A program made the translations under genes and the position numbers. Source: Planctomycetota bacterium (lineage in GTDB: Bacteria; Planctomycetota; UBA8108). From it: 5,822 bases of DNA. Positions 4,483 to 5,822 of this stretch are shown here, piece after piece (position 1 is the stretch's first letter; the number at the start of each line of letters is the position of its first letter). Location of the stretch: contig JAFGKN010000017.1 in NCBI GenBank assembly GCA_016928605.1, positions 1 to 5,822 on the forward strand, in the 5' to 3' direction. The notes under the pieces were generated by a model, which had not been told where the DNA came from, did no database searches, and saw nothing but the letters and a program-made list of their open reading frames with translations.

Positions 4483-5822
4483 GAGGTTCCGTGCTTGTCA
4501 TCGGAAGCGGCATCAGCGGCATGCGCGCGGCATCCGAGCTCGTCCAGCAGGGCTTCAAGGTGTTTCTGCTCGAGAGGCGCCCCACGATCGGCGGCACGAT
4601 GGCGCAGATCGACAAGATGTACCCCAGCAACGAGTGCGCCACCTGCACGCAGCTCCCCAGGATGCTGGAGCTGACGAGCGACCAGAACGTCGTGGTCCTC
4701 TCGTTTGCAGAGATCGAGAGCGTGCGGGCATGCGACGGAGGCTTCAAGGTCGGTGTCGAGAAGAAGGTGCGCTACGTCGATCCCCTCAAGTGCAATGCCT
4801 GCACCGAGTGCTTCGCGGCGTGCCCCGTCTCCGGCGTCCCCATGGAGTTCAACCTCGGACGCGGGACGAGCAAGGCGATCCGTTTCTGGTCGCCGTTTCC
4901 GCCGCGCAAGGCGCTGATCGACCCCGAGACCTGCACCTACATCAAAGAAGGAAAGTGCGGCGGCGGGACCGAGCCGCTCTGCCAGAAAGCATGCGAGCCG
5001 GGCGCGGTGGACTTCTCCCAGAAGCCCGCGAAGGTCGAGATCGAGGTGGGGAGCATCATCGTCGCCACCGGTGCGGAGGAGGAGCGGAGCGACCTGCTGC
5101 GCCGGCTCGGCCACGGACGGCTCTCCAATGTCCTCACCTCGCTCGAGTACGAGAGGCTGCTGTCGGGACTGGGCCCCACCGGCGGCGTCGTCCGCAGCGA
5201 CGACGGGAGCGCACCTTCGCGCGTGGCCTGGATCGTGGCGGAGGATTTCGACGGCGGGGCGCGGATCTCCTCTTCCGTGGCCCTGATGACCGCCGCATCC
5301 GAGGCGCTGGGGACGCTCGAGCGCAATCCGGCGGCCGAGGTCACGGTCATCTCGGGCCGCACGGAGGTCGGCGGCAGACGCGAGCGCCAATTCCTGGCCG
5401 AGGCGGAGAAGCGCGGCGTCCGAGTCGAGAGGACGTCCTCGGCGGCGGTGACCGAGGAGCCCGGAGAGGGTCTCTCGGTCGGGGTGGACGGCGAGAAGCG
5501 CATCCCGGCCGACCTGGTGGTCATCACCCCTCGGCTGGTCCCCCCGCCGGGCTTCCAGGAGCTGGCCCGCACGCTGGAGATCGAGCCGGACGGCGACGGG
5601 CTTCCCCTGCCGGGGCCGTCGTCGAAGCATCCCATCCACACCAGCCGGGAGGGCGTCTTCATCTGTGGGGCCGCGACGCGGTCGATGGGCATCCAGGAGT
5701 CGGTGGTCCAGGCCTGCGCGGCGGCCGCAGCCGCGGCGGCGCGGCTCGCGAAAGGCAGAGGGACGGAGACGGCGCCTCCGCCCGCTCCGGAGCTCCTGGA
5801 TGTGAAGCCCGCCGACGAGCCG
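4479..5822 (+). CDS. hdrA: HdrA-like FAD/iron-sulfur protein, C-terminus cut by window end
   Basis: Related to heterodisulfide reductase subunit A, the FAD-carrying hub of Hdr-type and electron-bifurcating complexes; expected to be cytoplasmic. All 448 visible codons are open. The FAD-binding motif is GSGISG (9-14), followed by GGTMAQIDKMYPSNECATC (38-56), the HdrA signature with its CxxC. An inserted ferredoxin domain follows: C105-x2-C108-x2-C111-x3-C115-P, then C152-x7-C160-x7-C168-x3-C172. After it come IIVATGA (193-199), LTSLEYERLLSGLGPTGG (219-236) and SMGIQESVVQA (402-411), all matching the HdrA order. A proline-rich stretch at 432-448 suggests a linker to a C-terminal ferredoxin domain beyond the window. 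Oddities: the Cys motif expected around residues 254-269 is absent, and the second ferredoxin motif has extra residues and ends C-E-P rather than C-P. Coupling to an ArsR-family gene is clear; partners such as HdrB/HdrC are not visible. The family assignment is strong but the electron donor and acceptor are unknown. Confidence 0.9.
   Translation, partial: MRGSVLVIGSGISGMRAASELVQQGFKVFLLERRPTIGGTMAQIDKMYPSNECATCTQLPRMLELTSDQNVVVLSFAEIESVRACDGGFKVGVEKKVRYVDPLKCNACTECFAACPVSGVPMEFNLGRGTSKAIRFWSPFPPRKALIDPETCTYIKEGKCGGGTEPLCQKACEPGAVDFSQKPAKVEIEVGSIIVATGAEEERSDLLRRLGHGRLSNVLTSLEYERLLSGLGPTGGVVRSDDGSAPSRVAWIVAEDFDGGARISSSVALMTAASEALGTLERNPAAEVTVISGRTEVGGRRERQFLAEAEKRGVRVERTSSAAVTEEPGEGLSVGVDGEKRIPADLVVITPRLVPPPGFQELARTLEIEPDGDGLPLPGPSSKHPIHTSREGVFICGAATRSMGIQESVVQACAAAAAAAARLAKGRGTETAPPPAPELLDVKPADEP

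Noticed and set aside
4353..5639. Minus-strand open frame of 428 codons
   Set aside because: Antisense to the HdrA-like gene, which has clear FAD and ferredoxin motifs on the plus strand.
5699..5742. Alanine-rich stretch in the HdrA-like protein, considered as a repeat or frameshift
   Set aside because: HdrA proteins normally have an Ala-rich helix (VAQASAAAAKA) here; the frame stays open and in register.

Overview
The window is GC-rich throughout, apart from a short AT-rich patch near 3960-4011. It carries four protein-coding genes, two of them cut by the window edges. It reads as the chromosome of a GC-rich, probably anaerobic or facultative bacterium outside the well-studied model groups. 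The threonyl-tRNA synthetase (PHH variant of the Cys-containing core motif) and the M49-like lipoprotein recall FCB/PVC/Acidobacteriota-type genomes. That placement is inference from remembered family features, not a database result. There are no RNA genes, CRISPR arrays, insertion sequences or other mobile-element signs.

Left part, minus strand (1-3843). A nearly complete thrS reads leftwards off the window start, and only a short C-terminal tail appears to be missing. It has its own promoter, with a perfect TTGACA -35 box. This sits so close to the ATG that the mRNA is predicted to be leaderless. Upstream of thrS on the same strand is a 554-residue lipoprotein related to the dipeptidyl-peptidase III family (peptidase M49), with a HEVAH...EEGKAD zinc site. 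The 142-base gap between the two holds a GC-rich hairpin just after the lipoprotein stop codon, followed by the thrS promoter.

Middle (3844-4092). This is a divergent intergenic region between the lipoprotein gene and the rightward genes. It holds a convincing rightward promoter (TTGCCG, 16 bases, TATATT). A perfect inverted repeat, AATATA-N10-TATATT, lies across the spacer and -10 box and has the form expected of an ArsR/SmtB-type operator.

Right part, plus strand (4093-5822). A 129-residue ArsR-family winged-helix repressor with three cysteines overlaps the next gene by four bases (ATGA). That next gene encodes an HdrA-like (heterodisulfide reductase subunit A) flavin/iron-sulfur protein, which runs off the window end. 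The simplest reading is an autoregulated operon in which a redox-, sulfur- or metal-sensing repressor controls an HdrA-type electron-transfer complex, with partner subunits (HdrB/HdrC-like or others) expected beyond the window. The HdrA-like protein is atypical. The C...C...CC cluster motif of classical HdrA is replaced by Ala/Ser/Ala/Leu, and its second ferredoxin cluster motif has an insertion. This operon is the part most deserving a second look.
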